Made by a program: the position numbers and the translations under genes. The notes under the pieces were generated by a model. It made no database searches, was not told the origin of the DNA, and was given only the letters and a program-made list of their open reading frames with translations. From positions 79,325-143,324 of the forward strand of contig NZ_SCVC01000031.1 of assembly GCF_004297405.1 (NCBI RefSeq): a DNA stretch of 64,000 bases. Direction: 5' to 3'. Of this stretch, positions 37,103 through 45,678 are shown piece after piece. The stretch comes from Reyranella sp. GTDB lineage: Bacteria; Pseudomonadota; Alphaproteobacteria; Reyranellales; Reyranellaceae. Positions within the stretch are counted from its first letter, which is position 1. Each line of letters begins with the position of its first letter.

Positions 37103-37999
37103 ATGATCACGTCGCGCCAGCTCGAAGCCTTTCGGGCGATCATGTCCCACGGCACGGTGACGGCGGCGGCCGAACGGCTGGGCGTGTCGCAGCCCGCGGT
37201 GAGCAAGATCCTCGCCGGGCTGGAGCATGAGATCGGCTATCCGTTGTTCACGCGCATCAAGCGTCGCCTGGCGCCAACCAGTGAAGCGCGCCTGCTCGAA
37301 GCCGAAGTGACGCGCCTCTATCACAGCCTCGAACGGGTGACGGAGGTGGCGCGCGAAATCCGCGAGCGGCAGGTCGGCGATCTCCTGATCTACTCGACGC
37401 CGGCGTTCGGCCGCACCGTCTTGCCCGACGTCCTGGCGACCTTCGTGAAGCGGCACGCCAAGGCGCACATCGTCTTCCACGTCCGCAGTTCGACCTACAT
37501 CAATCAGAAGATGATCGACCAGCAGATCGACCTGGGCTTCTCCATGATGCCGTTCGAGCATCCCTCGATGGTCACCGAGGAGTTGAGCCGCGCCACGGCA
37601 GTCTGCGTGCTGCCGGGCGATCATCGGCTGGCGCGACGCAAGGTGATCCGTCCGGCCGACCTGCGCGGCGAACGCTTCCTGTCCTTTCCGCTCGATGGCC
37701 GCATGCGCCATCTGATTGATGCCGTGTTCGAGCAGGAGCGCATCGAGCGGCGTCTGCAGATCGACGTCTATTCCTCGGCCGATGCCTGTGCGCTGGCGGC
37801 CCGCGGGCTCGGTGTTTCGATCGTCGAGCCCTTCACCGCGCGCGACTATCTCAGCGAAGGCATTGCCGTCGTGCCCTTCGAACCCAGGATCCGCTACCTG
37901 TTCCGTGCCATGCGGCCGCGCTATCGCAAGCCGTCGCGTCTGGCCGACGCTTTCCTCGACACCATGAGGACACACCTGAAAGCGAAAGGCTGGGCCTGA
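37103..37999 (+). CDS. LysR-family regulator of the amine/amide island
   Basis: A 298-residue LysR-type regulator: the helix-turn-helix is ITSRQLEAFRAIMSHGTVTAAAERLGVSQPAVSKILAGLE, and the effector domain contains LIYSTPAFGRTVLPDVLATF. GGAG lies 5 nt before the ATG at 37103; the adjacent ATG at 37100 is also possible. It is divergent from the PuuB-like oxidase and converges, 4 nt apart, with the ABC permease. The most likely target is the oxidase-DUF2817-SBP unit. The 100-bp divergent gap contains GACTTT and AAAGTC arms (37036-37041 and 37064-37069) that may be part of its operator. It resembles amino-acid-catabolism regulators (such as OccR/NocR relatives), though the ligand is unknown. Confidence 0.88.
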   Translation: MITSRQLEAFRAIMSHGTVTAAAERLGVSQPAVSKILAGLEHEIGYPLFTRIKRRLAPTSEARLLEAEVTRLYHSLERVTEVAREIRERQVGDLLIYSTPAFGRTVLPDVLATFVKRHAKAHIVFHVRSSTYINQKMIDQQIDLGFSMMPFEHPSMVTEELSRATAVCVLPGDHRLARRKVIRPADLRGERFLSFPLDGRMRHLIDAVFEQERIERRLQIDVYSSADACALAARGLGVSIVEPFTARDYLSEGIAVVPFEPRIRYLFRAMRPRYRKPSRLADAFLDTMRTHLKAKGWA

Positions 38000-38003
38000 T
38001 CGG

Positions 38004-38804
38004 CTAGGCCGGATCATGCGCCACGAAGAATTCGAGCCCGATCAGCCGTTCCAGCAGCATCACGACCAGCAGCGTCACCGCGACCGTCACCGTCGAGATC
38101 GCCGCCAGCACCGGTGACGCATTCTCCTGGATGAAAGCATAGATCTGCACCGGCAGGGTCGTGACCTGCGGTCCGGTGAGGAACATCGTCACCGTCACCT
38201 CGTCGAACGAGATGATGAAGGAGAAGAGCAGCGCCGTGACGATGCCGGATCTCGCCAGCGGCAAGGCGATGCCCAGCGCAATCCGGCGTTCGTCGGCGCC
38301 CAGCAGAGAGGCGGCCTCCACGATCTCGCTGTCGATGCGCTGCAAGGCGACCATGATCGGCCGCCAGGCAAAGGGCAGGGTGCAGACGACATGGGCGACG
38401 ACGATGCCACTTGCCGTGCCGAGATGACCGCTGAGCGCCAGCACGTTCACCAGCGCAACACCCAGTGCCGCATGCGGGAAGAACAGCGGCGACATGACGA
38501 TGAGCTCGAAGGTCGCCAACCAGCGCGGTCTCAACCGATGGCAGGCATAGGCGCCCGCAAAGGCAATGGCCGTCACCGTCACGGCGACGATCGCGGCGAT
38601 GCCAAGGCTGGTGAGGAACGAATCGATCCAGCGCGGATCGGTGGCGGCTTCGGCGTACCAGCGCAGGCTGAGTTCGCCCGGCGGGAAGCGCAGATAGCCA
38701 GCCGCGGCAAAGGAGGTCGCGCCGATCACGACAATGGGCGCCGGCAGGAAGAACAGCAGCGCCAGGGAGCCCGCGCGGCCGAGCTTGATCAGAGGCGCAT
38801 TCAT
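38004..38804 (-). CDS. ABC transporter permease, PotC type
   Basis: A 266-residue inner-membrane permease with six predicted helices. It has the binding-protein-dependent transport signature EAASLLGADERRIALGIALPLARSGIV near residue 170, which docks on the ATPase. A typical PotC-like N-terminus, LALLFFLPAPIVVIGATSF then YLRFPPGELSLRWYAEA, is present. The start overlaps the upstream permease stop (ATGA). It is the last gene in the first transporter operon (binding protein, ATPase, amidase, permease, permease). Confidence 0.92.
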   Translation of the reverse strand: MNAPLIKLGRAGSLALLFFLPAPIVVIGATSFAAAGYLRFPPGELSLRWYAEAATDPRWIDSFLTSLGIAAIVAVTVTAIAFAGAYACHRLRPRWLATFELIVMSPLFFPHAALGVALVNVLALSGHLGTASGIVVAHVVCTLPFAWRPIMVALQRIDSEIVEAASLLGADERRIALGIALPLARSGIVTALLFSFIISFDEVTVTMFLTGPQVTTLPVQIYAFIQENASPVLAAISTVTVAVTLLVVMLLERLIGLEFFVAHDPA

Positions 38805-39640
38805 TTGTCGGCTTTCGGTACGAGTGCGGCTTCGACGGTGCGCAGCAGCACCAGGCCGAGCCCGCTCAGGATCAGCAGGCAGAGCGCCCAGGCGGACGCC
38901 TTGCTCATGTTGAAGTTGTAGACGACCTCTTGATAAATCTGCGTGCCGGCCATCTTCTGGCGGATGCCGCCCAGCAGGATCGGCGTCACGATGGCACCCA
39001 TCGAGGTCAGGAAGGTAATGCTGATGCCGGTGAATACGCCGGGCAGCGACAGCGGCAGCACGACCCTGCGCCAGGTTTCGAGCGCGCCGGCGCCTAGTGA
39101 CTCGCTCGCCTCCTCCAGCCGGTTGTCGATCTGCAGCAGCACCGACAAGGTGGCGATGACGGAGAACGGCATCAGCACATGGGTGAGGCCGATCACCACG
39201 CCGAGATCGTTGAAGATCAGTGGCAGCGGCGACTGGATGACGCCGGCCCAGCGCAGCGCTTCGTTGAGGAAGCCCTTGGGCCCCAGGATGACCAGCCAGC
39301 CATAGGTGCGCACGACCAGGCTGACGAGCCATGGCACCAGCACCACGACCAGCAGTAAGTTGCGCCACTTGGGAAGACGCCAGAGCAGCCAGGCGATGGG
39401 ATAGGCGAGCAATGCCGACGTCAGCGACACGATGGCCGCGATCGACACGGTGCGCAGAAAGACTTCGTGATAGTCGGCGCGATCGAGGATCTGCTTGAAG
39501 TAAGCGAGCGAGAACCCGTCCTTGGTCCAGAAGGCGTGCAGGAAGAGGAGCGCCACCGCCCCCAGGAAGAGCGCGAGGACCAGCACCGCTGGCAGCAGCA
39601 GCCAGCCCAGGCCCCTGGGCGTTGCAGTGGCGCCACGCAT
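38801..39640 (-). CDS. ABC transporter permease, PotB type
   Basis: A 279-residue permease, PotB-like. The first helix is LGWLLLPAVLVLALFLGAVALLFLH, and the EAA docking loop is EEASESLGAGALETWRRVVLPLSLPGVF. The start at 39640 follows the amidase stop by 1 nt; the in-frame extension to 39736 would overlap the amidase and is discarded. It forms the membrane channel together with the PotC-type permease. Confidence 0.9.
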   Translation of the reverse strand: MRGATATPRGLGWLLLPAVLVLALFLGAVALLFLHAFWTKDGFSLAYFKQILDRADYHEVFLRTVSIAAIVSLTSALLAYPIAWLLWRLPKWRNLLLVVVLVPWLVSLVVRTYGWLVILGPKGFLNEALRWAGVIQSPLPLIFNDLGVVIGLTHVLMPFSVIATLSVLLQIDNRLEEASESLGAGALETWRRVVLPLSLPGVFTGISITFLTSMGAIVTPILLGGIRQKMAGTQIYQEVVYNFNMSKASAWALCLLILSGLGLVLLRTVEAALVPKADK

Positions 39641-39641
39641 C

Positions 39642-41087
39642 TCAGGCGCCCGCTGCGAAGCCCGGCGGGAACTCGGCCGATGCGCCGGTCTCGGCGTCGA
39701 ACGCCTCGGCGAGTCGGATGAGATGCGCTTCCTCATACCATGGCGCCACGAAGTGGATGCCGATCGGCAGGCCCGCCCTGGAGCGGCCGAACGGGATCGA
39801 GATCGCCGGATGGCCCGTCATGTTGAAGGGGATCGTGTAGGTGTACCAGGCGGCGCGCAGGTCACCGAGCGGCTTGCCGTCGACGACCAGCGGCTTGAAC
39901 TGGTCCTGCGTGGCGAGCGGCGCCGGCGTCGCCACAGTTGGCGTCAGCAGAAGGTCGGCATCGGCGAACAGACGCTGCACCGACTTGTAGGCCGTGGTCC
40001 GGTCGGCCAGCGCACGACGCAGCATCACCGCGTCGACCGCATCGCCTTCGTCCAGCGTCTTGGCAAAGGAGGGATCGAGCTCGTCGCGCCGGTTCTTGAG
40101 GATGTCGGCGAAGCGCTCGATCTGGTTGGCGCGCAGGACGATGCGCGCCACGTCGAGCTTCCAGTCGACTTCGCGGCCATCCATTTCCTTGATGTGCGCA
40201 CCCTGCTTGTCGAGAAAGGCGAGGGCCGCGTCGAGGCGCGCTTCGGTATCGGGATCGAGATAGCCGCCGGTCATGCGGCGGATCACGGTGACGCGCTTGC
40301 CGGCGATCGGATGCTCGCCCGTATTCTCGGGCCAGGCGAAGGGCGTGCGGCCGATGGCGGCGGTCCAGGGGTCGTCGCGATGGCCGCGCGACATCGACGC
40401 CAGGCCCGCGCCGAGATCGGTCGGGTGGCGCGCCATCACGCCGAGATAGGTGAGCTGACCGAACTGGTCGGGCGGAACTTCGTGCGGCACGCGGCCAACC
40501 GTGGCCTTGAGGCCGTAGATACCGCAGCAGGCGGCCGGAATGCGGCCCGAGCCCGCGCCGTCGGTCGACATGGCAATGGGGCCGAGACCCAGGGCGATGG
40601 AAACGGCCGCACCGCCGCTCGATCCACCCGACGTGTGCTCGCGATTCCATGGATTGCGCGTGACGCCGTGCAGACGGCTGTCGGTCAGAACCTTGTGACC
40701 GAACTCCGGCGTCGTGGTCTTGGCGAACAGCACGGCATCGGCGGCGCGCCACTGGGCGATCGCGTCGGCGTCGATGGTCGGAACATTGTCCTTCATGGTG
40801 AGCGAGGCGAAGGCCGTCCGCAGCCCCTTGGTCAGGATCAGGTCCTTGGCGGAGACGGGTACGCCCGCCAGCTTGCCGAAGCCGGTGCCGCGCTTGCGCC
40901 GGGCATCGAGCGCATCGGCCGCAGCGCGCGCGCCTTCGGCATCGAGAGTTGCGATCGGGTTGAAGGGTTCGGCCTTCTTGGTGCGCTCCAGCACCCCCTC
41001 GATGAGGTCGCGTGCCGAGACTTTGCCTGAGGTGAAAGCCTCGACATGCTGGGCGACAGTACGGCCGGCGAAATCCTTGGCGGACAT
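39642..41087 (-). CDS. Amidase (amidase signature family) within ABC operon
   Basis: A 481-residue amidase-signature hydrolase. The catalytic triad is Lys81 (PVSAKDLI), cis-Ser156 (TSGGSSGGA) and nucleophile Ser180 (STDGAGSGRIP), with the expected 24-residue spacing between the serines. It has no signal peptide, so it acts in the cytoplasm, hydrolysing an amide imported by the surrounding transporter. It sits inside the transporter operon, 10 nt after the ATPase stop and 1 nt before the permease. The substrate is unknown; a connection to aryl or acyl amides and amine release for the FAD oxidases is plausible. Confidence 0.92.
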   Translation of the reverse strand: MSAKDFAGRTVAQHVEAFTSGKVSARDLIEGVLERTKKAEPFNPIATLDAEGARAAADALDARRKRGTGFGKLAGVPVSAKDLILTKGLRTAFASLTMKDNVPTIDADAIAQWRAADAVLFAKTTTPEFGHKVLTDSRLHGVTRNPWNREHTSGGSSGGAAVSIALGLGPIAMSTDGAGSGRIPAACCGIYGLKATVGRVPHEVPPDQFGQLTYLGVMARHPTDLGAGLASMSRGHRDDPWTAAIGRTPFAWPENTGEHPIAGKRVTVIRRMTGGYLDPDTEARLDAALAFLDKQGAHIKEMDGREVDWKLDVARIVLRANQIERFADILKNRRDELDPSFAKTLDEGDAVDAVMLRRALADRTTAYKSVQRLFADADLLLTPTVATPAPLATQDQFKPLVVDGKPLGDLRAAWYTYTIPFNMTGHPAISIPFGRSRAGLPIGIHFVAPWYEEAHLIRLAEAFDAETGASAEFPPGFAAGA

Positions 41088-41097
41088 GGTTCTTCTT

Positions 41098-42183
41098 TCA
41101 GGTTGAGACGAAGACGGTGAGCGTGTCGGAAGGCACGGCGACACGCACCGTCTTTCCCTCCGCGAGTTCCGCGGCCTGTGGGGCGCCGGCCATCATCAGC
41201 GCCGTGAGTGGCCCCAACGGCGTATCGAGCATCGCCTTCACCGTGGGGCCAAGGCGGTGGAGCACATCGATGCGCGCCTCGAGCGCGAGCCCATTGTTGG
41301 TATCGTTGGCGATCGTGACGGCTTCCGGTCGACAGGCGATCTGGCAGGCAGCGCCTGCCGCCGGCTGTCCGACAATGGCCGAAGGCGGCAGGTCGAAGCG
41401 ATGATGGCCGAGGTCGACCGACACCGACGTGCCGGTCACCGTCGCGATGCGGCCTTCGAGCATGTTGATGTCGCCCACGAAGCGCGCGACGAAAGGCGAT
41501 GCCGGCCGGCGATAGATTTCGCCCGGGCTGCCGACCTGGCGTACGCGGCCGCCTTCCATGACGACGATCGTGTCGGACAGCAAGGTCGCTTCTTCCTGGT
41601 CGTGCGTGACGAAGACGAAGGTGGTCGCGAGCTGGCGCTGGATCGCCTTCAGCTCGACCTGCAACTGACGGCGGAGCTGCAGATCGAGGGCGGAGAGGGG
41701 CTCGTCGAGCAGCAGGATCGCGGGCTCCAGGGCCAGCGACCGCGCCAGCGCCACGCGCTGCTTCTGGCCGCCGGAGAGTTGGCCGATGCGGCGGCGCTCG
41801 AAGCCCGCCAGCCCAACCAGACCCAGGAAACGCTCGACCTTGGTGGCGATCTCGGCCGTCGGCGCACCACGGACCTTGAGGCCGTAGGCGACATTTTCGA
41901 AGACGTCGAGGTGCGGAAACAGGGCGAGGTTCTGGAAGACCATGCCGATCGGCCGGCGCCGCGGCGTCACGCCCTGCATTGGTGCACCATCGATGGCGAT
42001 GGTGCCACGGCTCGCCTCAAGGAAGCCCGCGATCAGACGCAGCAACGTCGTCTTACCGCAGCCCGAGGGACCGAGCAGGGTCACGAAGCTGCCCCCCTCG
42101 ATCACGAGGTCGACGTTGCTGAGGACCGTCGTGGCGCCGAATTCCTTTCCGACGCCCGCGACCGTGATTGTGCCTCGCCTCAC
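41098..42183 (-). CDS. ABC transporter ATP-binding protein, PotA type
   Basis: A 361-residue ATPase. Walker A is GPSGCGKTT (38-46), the Q-loop MVFQNLALFPHLDV, the signature LSGGQKQRVALARSLAL, and Walker B ILLLDEPLSALD. The D-loop, H-loop (FVTHDQEEA) and a C-terminal TOBE domain (IACRPEAVTI) are present. The start is GTG at 42183, overlapping the binding-protein stop (GTGA); this fixes the short N-terminus MRRGTITV. It energises the two permeases at 38004-39640. Confidence 0.95.
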   Translation of the reverse strand: MRRGTITVAGVGKEFGATTVLSNVDLVIEGGSFVTLLGPSGCGKTTLLRLIAGFLEASRGTIAIDGAPMQGVTPRRRPIGMVFQNLALFPHLDVFENVAYGLKVRGAPTAEIATKVERFLGLVGLAGFERRRIGQLSGGQKQRVALARSLALEPAILLLDEPLSALDLQLRRQLQVELKAIQRQLATTFVFVTHDQEEATLLSDTIVVMEGGRVRQVGSPGEIYRRPASPFVARFVGDINMLEGRIATVTGTSVSVDLGHHRFDLPPSAIVGQPAAGAACQIACRPEAVTIANDTNNGLALEARIDVLHRLGPTVKAMLDTPLGPLTALMMAGAPQAAELAEGKTVRVAVPSDTLTVFVST

Positions 42184-43226
42184 TTCTGGACGCCGGACAG
42201 CAGCTTCTCGGCGCGATCGACGCGCGCCTCGTTGTGGTCGACGACGACGCTCCAATCCGGCGAATAGAGGCTCTTCACGATGTCCTCGTAGGGCCGGCCC
42301 AGGGTCTTCTGCAGCTCTTCGGGCAGCTTGACCTTGGAGTTCATCGGCAACCAGCCGTCGAGCAGCGCGGCGCGCAGCTGCGGCTCGGCGCCGGCGATAT
42401 AGTTCATCCAGACCAGCGCCTTGTCCTGGTGCTTGGCGCCCTTCGGGACCACCACGACATAGGGCAGCATCAGGACGCCTTCCTTCGGCATCACGATGTC
42501 GACATTGGCGGCGCCCTGGCGGCGCAAGGCCCAGACACGCGAGGCATAGAAGGGAACGGCGGCGACTTCGCCGCGGGTCAGCAGCGTGTTCATATGCGCC
42601 AGCGAGGTGTAGGTCGCCAGCACGTTGGGCACGATGCGCTCCAGCAGCTTGAAGCCCGGATCGATGTCCTTCTCGCTGCCGCCCATGGCCTTGGCCATGA
42701 TCACCGCGTCATAGGGCGCGAGATAGACCGGCCGCGTCACGGAGAGCTTGCCCTTCCACTTGGCGTCGGCCAGCCCTTGCCAGGAGGCGAAGTCCTCGGC
42801 CTTGGCCAGGTCGGTGTTGTAGGCGATCCCGTAGTAGGTGAAGTAGACCGGCAGGCCGACGTGGCGCCCCTTCTTGTCCTTGGTGAGGAACTTGGGATCA
42901 ACATCGCCGATACCCGGGAGCTGCTTGTCGTCGAAGGTCTCGATCAGGCCTGCGTTGGAAAGGGCAATCGCCTCGAAGTAGGTGACCAGCGCCAGATTGT
43001 ACTGGCTGGCCGCTGCCGGCGAGCGCAGGCCGCCGGCCGGATTCGGCACTTCCACCATCTTGATGGTGAACTTCTCGGCCGGCGAGAACTGCTTGATGAA
43101 GGCCTCGCGCCAGGTGTTGGCGCCGCCGCCGCCCCACACCGCCATGGTGAGTTCCTGTGCCGCGGCACTTCCCGCGACGCACACCATGGCGGCGGCGCAA
43201 GCCAGCGCCTTCAATCGGTTCATCAT
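42180..43226 (-). CDS. ABC transporter substrate-binding protein, PotD/SBP_bac type
   Basis: A 348-residue periplasmic binding protein with a Sec signal (LKALACAAAMVCVAGSAAAQ). The mature part begins ELTMAVWGGGGANTWREAFIKQF, typical of the spermidine/putrescine-type extracellular solute-binding proteins. GGLRSPAAASQYNLALVTYFEAI and DVDPKFLTKDKKGRHVGLPVYFTYYGIAYN follow. First gene of the minus-strand transporter operon, divergent from a second complete operon with its own binding protein. A purine-rich AAGGGGG lies before the ATG. The ligand is unknown; the family takes polyamines, opines, amino acids, choline and others. Confidence 0.92.
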   Translation of the reverse strand: MMNRLKALACAAAMVCVAGSAAAQELTMAVWGGGGANTWREAFIKQFSPAEKFTIKMVEVPNPAGGLRSPAAASQYNLALVTYFEAIALSNAGLIETFDDKQLPGIGDVDPKFLTKDKKGRHVGLPVYFTYYGIAYNTDLAKAEDFASWQGLADAKWKGKLSVTRPVYLAPYDAVIMAKAMGGSEKDIDPGFKLLERIVPNVLATYTSLAHMNTLLTRGEVAAVPFYASRVWALRRQGAANVDIVMPKEGVLMLPYVVVVPKGAKHQDKALVWMNYIAGAEPQLRAALLDGWLPMNSKVKLPEELQKTLGRPYEDIVKSLYSPDWSVVVDHNEARVDRAEKLLSGVQK

Positions 43227-43395
43227 CGTTTGCCCCCTTCACAACCCCTGTTGTTTCAACGTTAGGCGGGTCTGGCGATGACGGAGAAATTCATTCGTCC
43301 TCCATGGTTATTCCAGAAAGTTATGAGCATGGAAGTTGCTCACTTCGGAAGGCGCTCCTACAGTCGTGTGGAGAAAACGAAACAGGGGGTCTGTC
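43227..43395. promoter_or_regulatory. Shared divergent control region of two ABC operons
   Basis: A 169-bp gap separates two divergent transporter operons. It contains an inverted repeat GAGCA-N7-TGCTC (43325-43341), 55 nt before the second binding-protein gene, in the LysR-type interrupted palindrome style. CAACCCCTGTTGTTTCAACG lies near the minus-strand start. No strong sigma-70 boxes stand out. Confidence 0.4.
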
Positions 43396-44460
43396 ATGGA
43401 CATCAAGCGTCCGCACCGCCGTCACGTTCTTTCGCTTGTGGGAGGCGCCGCAGCCGTCGGCGTATCGGGCCGGGCGTTCGCCCAGGCAGAGCCGCCCAAG
43501 CCCACTCAAATCGTGGTCAATCATTCCGGCGGGTCGATGGGCACCGCCATGCGCAAGGCCTTCTTCAACGGCTTCGAGAAGAAGTACGGGATCAGGGTCG
43601 TCGAAACGAGCCCGGTCGATTTCGGCAAGCTGCGCGCCATGGTCGACTCCGGCAATGTCGAATGGGACCTGACAGAGATCGGCGGCCAGGATGCCATCCG
43701 CGCCTCCAAGCTGAACCTGCTCGACAAGGTCGATCCCAAGGTGGTCGACCGCTCCAAGTATCCGCCGACGGCGCAGAATCCCAATGTCTTCGCCTCGTCG
43801 GTCTATACGACGATCATCGGTTACCGCACCGACGTCTTCAAAGGCGGCACGCATCCCAAGAGCTGGGCGGAATGGTGGGACGTCAAGAAGTTCCCCGGCG
43901 CGCGTTCCATGCGCAACCATCCGACCGACAATCTCGAATTCGCGCTGATTGCTGACGGTGTCCCGAAGGACAAGGTCTATCCGATCGACTTCGATCGTGC
44001 CTTCAAGAAGCTCGACCAGATCAAGCCGCATGTGACGGCATGGTGGTCGACCGGCCAGCAGCCGGCGCAGCTCCTGCTCGACAAGGAGGTCGTGTTGGCG
44101 ACCGGCTGGAACGGCCGCTTCTACGACGTGATCAAGAAGGGTGGACCGATCGAGATCGAATGGAACGAGGGTGCCTTGAAGCAGGGCAGCTTCGCCATCC
44201 CGCGCGGTGCCAAGAACCCCTACTGGGCCAACAAGATGCTGGCCGAGCTGGCGGTCCCGCAGCAGCAGGCGGTCTATGCCTCGGAGCTGGGTTATCCCGG
44301 CCTCAATCTCGAGTCGCTGAACTTCGTCGACGCCAAGGTGAAGCCCTATCTGCCGACCGCGTATCTCGACAAGCAGTTCTGGATCAGTGACGAGTGGTAT
44401 GCCGAGAACGGCGCCAAGGCGCAGGAACTATGGAATGCCTGGATGCTGAAGAAGGCGTAA
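43396..44460 (+). CDS. ABC transporter substrate-binding protein (second, Tat-type signal)
   Basis: A 354-residue binding protein. The N-terminus PHRRHVLSLVGGAAAVGVSGRAFAQA suggests a twin-arginine signal. The mature segment TQIVVNHSGGSMGTAMRKAFFNGFEKKYGIRVVETSPVDF and WDLTEIGGQDAIRASKLNLLDKVD fits PotD-like SBP_bac_8 proteins. TGWNGRFYDVIKKGGPIEIEW is a family hallmark near the C-terminal ligand cleft. The first gene of a plus-strand operon; the ATPase follows after 6 nt. AGGGGG before the ATG is the ribosome site. It is not closely similar to the divergent binding protein, so a different ligand is likely. Confidence 0.92.
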   Translation: MDIKRPHRRHVLSLVGGAAAVGVSGRAFAQAEPPKPTQIVVNHSGGSMGTAMRKAFFNGFEKKYGIRVVETSPVDFGKLRAMVDSGNVEWDLTEIGGQDAIRASKLNLLDKVDPKVVDRSKYPPTAQNPNVFASSVYTTIIGYRTDVFKGGTHPKSWAEWWDVKKFPGARSMRNHPTDNLEFALIADGVPKDKVYPIDFDRAFKKLDQIKPHVTAWWSTGQQPAQLLLDKEVVLATGWNGRFYDVIKKGGPIEIEWNEGALKQGSFAIPRGAKNPYWANKMLAELAVPQQQAVYASELGYPGLNLESLNFVDAKVKPYLPTAYLDKQFWISDEWYAENGAKAQELWNAWMLKKA

Positions 44461-44466
44461 CCGGCG

Positions 44467-45525
44467 TTGCGTACAGGTAAGGGGGCGGGTGAGGGATCGG
44501 CCGAACTCCTGATCGAAGGGGTGGCCAAGCGCTTCGGCGATGTCGTGGCGCTTGATCATGTCTCGCTGCAGGTGGCGCAGGGCGAGCTGCTGACCATCCT
44601 GGGCCCCAGCGGCTCCGGCAAGACGACCCTGCTGAAGGTCGTCGCCGGCTTCGAGACGCCCGATGCCGGACGTGTAACGGTCGGCGGTGCGAACATCACT
44701 GCCCTGCCGCCGGCCAAGCGCGACATCGGCATGGTGTTCCAGAATTACGCGCTCTTTCCGCATCTCTCGGTGAAGGCCAACGTGGCCTTTCCGCTGGAGA
44801 TGCGGAACGTCGGCAGGGCCGAGATCGACCGCAGGGTCGGCGAGGCTTTGGCGATGGTCGAGCTTGCGGGCTACGAGGCGCGTCTGCCCAAGCAGCTTTC
44901 CGGCGGTCAGCAGCAGCGAGTCGCTCTCGCCCGCGCCATCGTCTTCAATCCGCGGCTGCTGCTGCTCGACGAGCCGTTCGGCGCGCTCGACCGCAAACTG
45001 CGCGAGACCATGCAGCTCGAGGTGCGCCGCCTGCAGCGCAGGCTCGGGCTCACCACCATCTTCATCACCCACGACCAGGAAGAGGCGCTGGTACTTTCCG
45101 ACCGAATCGCGGTGATGAACAAGGGCGCAATCCAGCAGATCGCGACGACGACGGAGATCTACGAGCGTCCGGCCAACGATTTCGTCGCCGACTTCGTGGG
45201 CGAGAGTAACATCCTGCACGGCACGATGAGCGCGCCCGGCCTCGTCGCCTTGCCCGACGGCCGCAAGCTCATGGTCGACAGCGAAGCGGCGCCCGGTGCC
45301 AAGGTCGGCGTGCTGATGCGGCCGGAGCGTTTCGCGCCCGGCGGCATCAACGAGTTCACCGGCGAGATCGTCGAGGCGGTCTATCTCGGCACCACGTTCA
45401 AGTTGCGGCTGGCCTGTGAGGGCGGGCAGGAGCTGCTGGTCCGCCAGCCGGCGCGCGGCCCGCTGCCCGCCGCTGGCACGACGATCACCGTCGGCATCGA
45501 TCCGGAAGCGATCCATGTTTTCTAG
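44467..45525 (+). CDS. ABC transporter ATP-binding protein, PotA type (second)
   Basis: A 352-residue ATPase. Walker A GPSGSGKTT (46-54), Q-loop MVFQNYALFPHLSV, signature LSGGQQQRVALARAIVF, Walker B LLLLDEPFGALD and H-loop FITHDQEEA are all present; a TOBE domain with RPERFAPGG forms the C-terminus. The start is taken as TTG at 44467, 6 nt after the binding-protein stop, since no ATG or GTG is available upstream of the first strand. A palindromic repeat separates it from the permease genes. Confidence 0.93.
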   Translation: MRTGKGAGEGSAELLIEGVAKRFGDVVALDHVSLQVAQGELLTILGPSGSGKTTLLKVVAGFETPDAGRVTVGGANITALPPAKRDIGMVFQNYALFPHLSVKANVAFPLEMRNVGRAEIDRRVGEALAMVELAGYEARLPKQLSGGQQQRVALARAIVFNPRLLLLDEPFGALDRKLRETMQLEVRRLQRRLGLTTIFITHDQEEALVLSDRIAVMNKGAIQQIATTTEIYERPANDFVADFVGESNILHGTMSAPGLVALPDGRKLMVDSEAAPGAKVGVLMRPERFAPGGINEFTGEIVEAVYLGTTFKLRLACEGGQELLVRQPARGPLPAAGTTITVGIDPEAIHVF

Positions 45526-45543
45526 GCCGAGAGGAAAGAGAAA

Positions 45544-45653
45544 ACCTCATCCTGAGGAGGCCCGAAGGGCCGTCTCGAAGGATGGGAACGAGCACCACGC
45601 CTGTTGCCCATCCTTCGAGACGCGCCGCTGCGCCGCGCTCCTCAGGATGAGGT
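45544..45653. repeat. Palindromic intergenic repeat element
   Basis: An outer inverted repeat of 16 bp, ACCTCATCCTGAGGAG (45544-45559) with its complement (45638-45653). Inside it, CGTCTCGAAGGATGGG pairs with CCCATCCTTCGAGACG around a spacer. The 110-bp unit lies in the 153-bp gap between ATPase and permease. This CCTCATCCTGAGGAG ... CTCGAAGGATG pattern is a common multi-copy, non-coding palindromic repeat in alphaproteobacterial genomes. It is the only copy I see in the window. Confidence 0.85.
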
Positions 45654-45678
45654 CGTCTGTTGGGGGACACTCGCGGCG

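Noticed and set aside
38004..39368. One long 454-codon permease reading across the PotB-type gene
   Set aside because: The N-terminal half is out of frame with a clear permease; ATG 38804 overlaps the previous stop and gives a normal PotC length.
45604..45678. Extended start of the second PotB-type permease
   Set aside because: The extra 25 codons translate the palindromic repeat, so the start at 45679 is preferred.
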